Shown: positions 12,929 through 14,558 of the stretch, in pieces
Layout of the letters: every line of letters starts with the position of its first letter
Numbering within the stretch: the stretch's first letter is position 1
Source of the DNA: Caldisericota bacterium
Lineage (GTDB): Bacteria > Caldisericota > Caldisericia > Cryosericales > Cryosericaceae
Length of the DNA stretch: 14,558 nt
Assembly: GCA_026390195.1 (NCBI GenBank)
Contig: JAPLGK010000040.1
Span: 1-14,558, forward strand
Reading direction: 5' to 3'
Position numbers and translations under genes: made by a program
The notes under the pieces: generated by a model
Database searches by the model: none
The model's input: the letters and a program-made list of their open reading frames with translations, nothing else
Told to the model about the DNA's origin: nothing

Positions 12929-13507
12929 CTAGAACCAGCGCACGACCTCGGACAAGGGGCGCCTCGGACGGGCGGCGGGTTGCTCGTCCGGATACCCCAG
13001 CGCCACCGCCGCGACCAGCTCGCCCGATTCTCCCAGCCATTCTTCCAGTTGCTGATACGCCGACCACACGTCACACATCCAGAGCGTGCCCAGACCCAAG
13101 GCCTGGGCGGCCAACAGCATGTTCTGGATCGCCGCCCCGATGGACTGCGTGTCTATTGCTTCCATGAACGTCTGCACGACCGAGTGCGACGTCCAGGGAA
13201 GCGCACCTTCCGGGTTGAAGACGAAGACCGTCACCGGAGCGCGTTCCATGACCCGCGCCGTCATGATAGCCGTGCCGGTTTCCATCCCGCGGGCCTTGGT
13301 GTCTGCGATGCCCTCGCGCATGACCCGTATCATCTGTGCGCGCTTCTCATCGCCCGCCACCACGACGAACCGCCATGGCTGGCGGTTCTTGCCCGACGGC
13401 GCGAGAATCGCCGCTGCGAGGACTGCGTTGACGGTCTTCTTGGCAACAGGACGGTGAGTGAACTTGCGGACGCTCCTCCGCGTGGCTATCGCTTCCAAGG
13501 TGTCCAT
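12929..13507 (-). CDS. Nitroreductase-family flavoprotein
   Basis: A 192-residue FMN-dependent oxidoreductase. RRSVRKF at 10-16 contacts the FMN phosphate, PSGKNRQPWRF at 38-48 is the second FMN-binding stretch, and AAQALGLGTLW near 133-143 is the usual C-terminal helix-loop. Such enzymes reduce nitro compounds, quinones or flavins with NAD(P)H. A longer frame begins at 13600 but would lie inside the peptidase gene; ATG 13507 follows GGGGAGG by 8 bases and is chosen. It is 31 bases after the peptidase stop, so the two are likely one transcript. Confidence 0.9.
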   Translation of the reverse strand: MDTLEAIATRRSVRKFTHRPVAKKTVNAVLAAAILAPSGKNRQPWRFVVVAGDEKRAQMIRVMREGIADTKARGMETGTAIMTARVMERAPVTVFVFNPEGALPWTSHSVVQTFMEAIDTQSIGAAIQNMLLAAQALGLGTLWMCDVWSAYQQLEEWLGESGELVAAVALGYPDEQPAARPRRPLSEVVRWF

Positions 13508-13538
13508 GACTGGTGCCTCCCCGTCGAATTCCTGTGTG

Positions 13539-14558
13539 TCAACGAGCCGCAGCCAGGGCGCCCATCGGGTCCCATGGCGGCAGGACCGTCGGCTCTTCAC
13601 GTAGGACAGAGGCTAGGTCTCCCGGAAGATAGTCCCGGCTGACAGCGACCTCGTATACATACTCGTCGAACCACGCGTCCGTCATGACCATGAATCCCTT
13701 ATCCCCGAGCTTGTCTCCCCACGAATTCTCAACGCGCCACTTGCGCGCGTGCCCATCGCCGTCGAGGTCGACGCCCGTCAGCACCATGGCGTGCGTCATG
13801 ACACTCTGTCCATACAGGATGCGCTCGGCCTTGTCACTTATGAACCCCTCGCCGTAGACGAGGTCGTACTCATAGATCGACGGGTCCAAGATGCCGAGGT
13901 CTCGCTCTTCGAACTTGCCCACGTCGCAGCCGAACCACACCGGCCGGCCGGCGACCAGCATGTCGATCGCGGCCTGCTTGAAGACCTCGATAGGCGTGTT
14001 CACGTACCGGATACCCTTTGCCTCGATGACATTGCCCAGGTAGCCAATCGTGTACAGATGGTTCATGGGCTTGTCGGGCGTCGGGCAGTTGATGAGGCAG
14101 ACCTTGTTCTCGAGGTCCACGCCGACGTACCGCTCGAAAAACTCCTGCGGCGTGATGGTACCATCGCGGTGGAAGGTGCCCCCTTTTTCCCGCCACTGCC
14201 AGAAGAACTCGACGGGCGGTGTACCGAGATGGATGGCCAGCATGCGGAAGATCACACCCATCATCATCTCCTTGCGCGAGCGCAGGACATCCTCTTCATC
14301 CCCAGTGGCAGCCATCCGCCTCAGTTCGGCGGCATACTCCCGCAGCTTGGCGGTGATGACGGCGTTCATGAGCGCTGAGTTGCCGCTGCTCTCCGTCTCG
14401 GACATGACTGTCTTCGGGACGACGCCGTACTTGGCCACGAGGGCACAGAACATGTCCCACTGGCCGCCGTCCTGCAGGGGGTGGCTCAAGAGGTACATCA
14501 GCAGGCGCCCATCGGTGGGCTCGGACAGCGTGGAGAGGATGCTCTCGAGGAAGTAGCT
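13539..14558 (-). CDS. Bleomycin hydrolase/PepC-type aminopeptidase (peptidase C1B), partial at N-terminus
   Basis: The C-terminal 339 residues are visible; the frame stays open to the window edge, so the internal ATG at 14498 is not the start. Text such as LLSHPLQDGGQWDM and YGVVPKTVMSETESSGNS is characteristic of the bleomycin hydrolase family, papain-fold cytosolic hexamers that act as aminopeptidases. Catalytic H256 (THAMVLTGVD) and N278 (VENSWGDKLGDKGF) are present (numbered from the window edge); the catalytic Cys lies outside. The tail WDPMGALAAAR contains the conserved WDPMGALA that sits in the active-site cleft in this family, followed by AAR. A nitroreductase gene follows on the same strand. 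Confidence 0.92.
   Translation of the reverse strand, partial: SYFLESILSTLSEPTDGRLLMYLLSHPLQDGGQWDMFCALVAKYGVVPKTVMSETESSGNSALMNAVITAKLREYAAELRRMAATGDEEDVLRSRKEMMMGVIFRMLAIHLGTPPVEFFWQWREKGGTFHRDGTITPQEFFERYVGVDLENKVCLINCPTPDKPMNHLYTIGYLGNVIEAKGIRYVNTPIEVFKQAAIDMLVAGRPVWFGCDVGKFEERDLGILDPSIYEYDLVYGEGFISDKAERILYGQSVMTHAMVLTGVDLDGDGHARKWRVENSWGDKLGDKGFMVMTDAWFDEYVYEVAVSRDYLPGDLASVLREEPTVLPPWDPMGALAAAR

Noticed and set aside
13508..13600. Longer nitroreductase start at 13600
   Set aside because: It would overlap the end of the peptidase gene, the added residues do not resemble the family, and ATG 13507 has a strong ribosome site.

Overview
The window is GC-rich bacterial chromosome, with strong G/C preference at third codon positions, AGGAGG-type ribosome sites and many four-base or shorter gene junctions. 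It holds about sixteen genes, a decayed gene, two copies of a dispersed palindromic repeat and one unusual non-coding segment. No rRNA, tRNA, CRISPR array, transposase or phage gene was seen. The phylum cannot be fixed from the sequence. The content is ordinary free-living metabolism and maintenance, not an obvious mobile island.

Left part (1-3652, minus strand): a D-2-hydroxyacid dehydrogenase, a poorly defined small reading frame, a radical SAM protein of the spore photolyase-like type, and two adjacent 3'-5' exonucleases, the second cut by the window edge. A short plus-strand block follows (3771-5594): a 2'-5' RNA ligase-like 2H phosphoesterase, a small Cys-rich zinc-ribbon protein, and an AraC-type regulator fused to a GyrI-like ligand-binding domain.

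Centre (5595-8644): a 257-bp segment between convergent genes carries two perfect DnaA boxes in the same orientation and two perfect palindromes, so it is a candidate replication origin or DnaA-binding locus. It lies beside rlmH (23S rRNA pseudouridine methyltransferase). Next come a GAF-GAF-GGDEF diguanylate cyclase and a class II (fuculose-phosphate type) aldolase, all on the minus strand.

Right part (8766-14558): a frameshifted, internally deleted isoaspartyl peptidase/asparaginase pseudogene; a terminator-like hairpin; a dRS3-like repeat; then a tight four-gene plus-strand operon (M20 amidohydrolase, bioY, GT28-type glycosyltransferase, Nudix hydrolase). Convergent to it are a nitroreductase and a partial bleomycin-hydrolase-type aminopeptidase on the minus strand.

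The most interesting pattern is regulatory. Three genes (radical SAM, 2H phosphoesterase, rlmH) have promoters built as TTGxxx, 16 bp, TAxxxT, then exactly 6 bp to the ATG, with no ribosome site. This predicts leaderless mRNAs. Genes with a leader in the same window use a similar promoter about 25 bp farther upstream together with a strong ribosome site.
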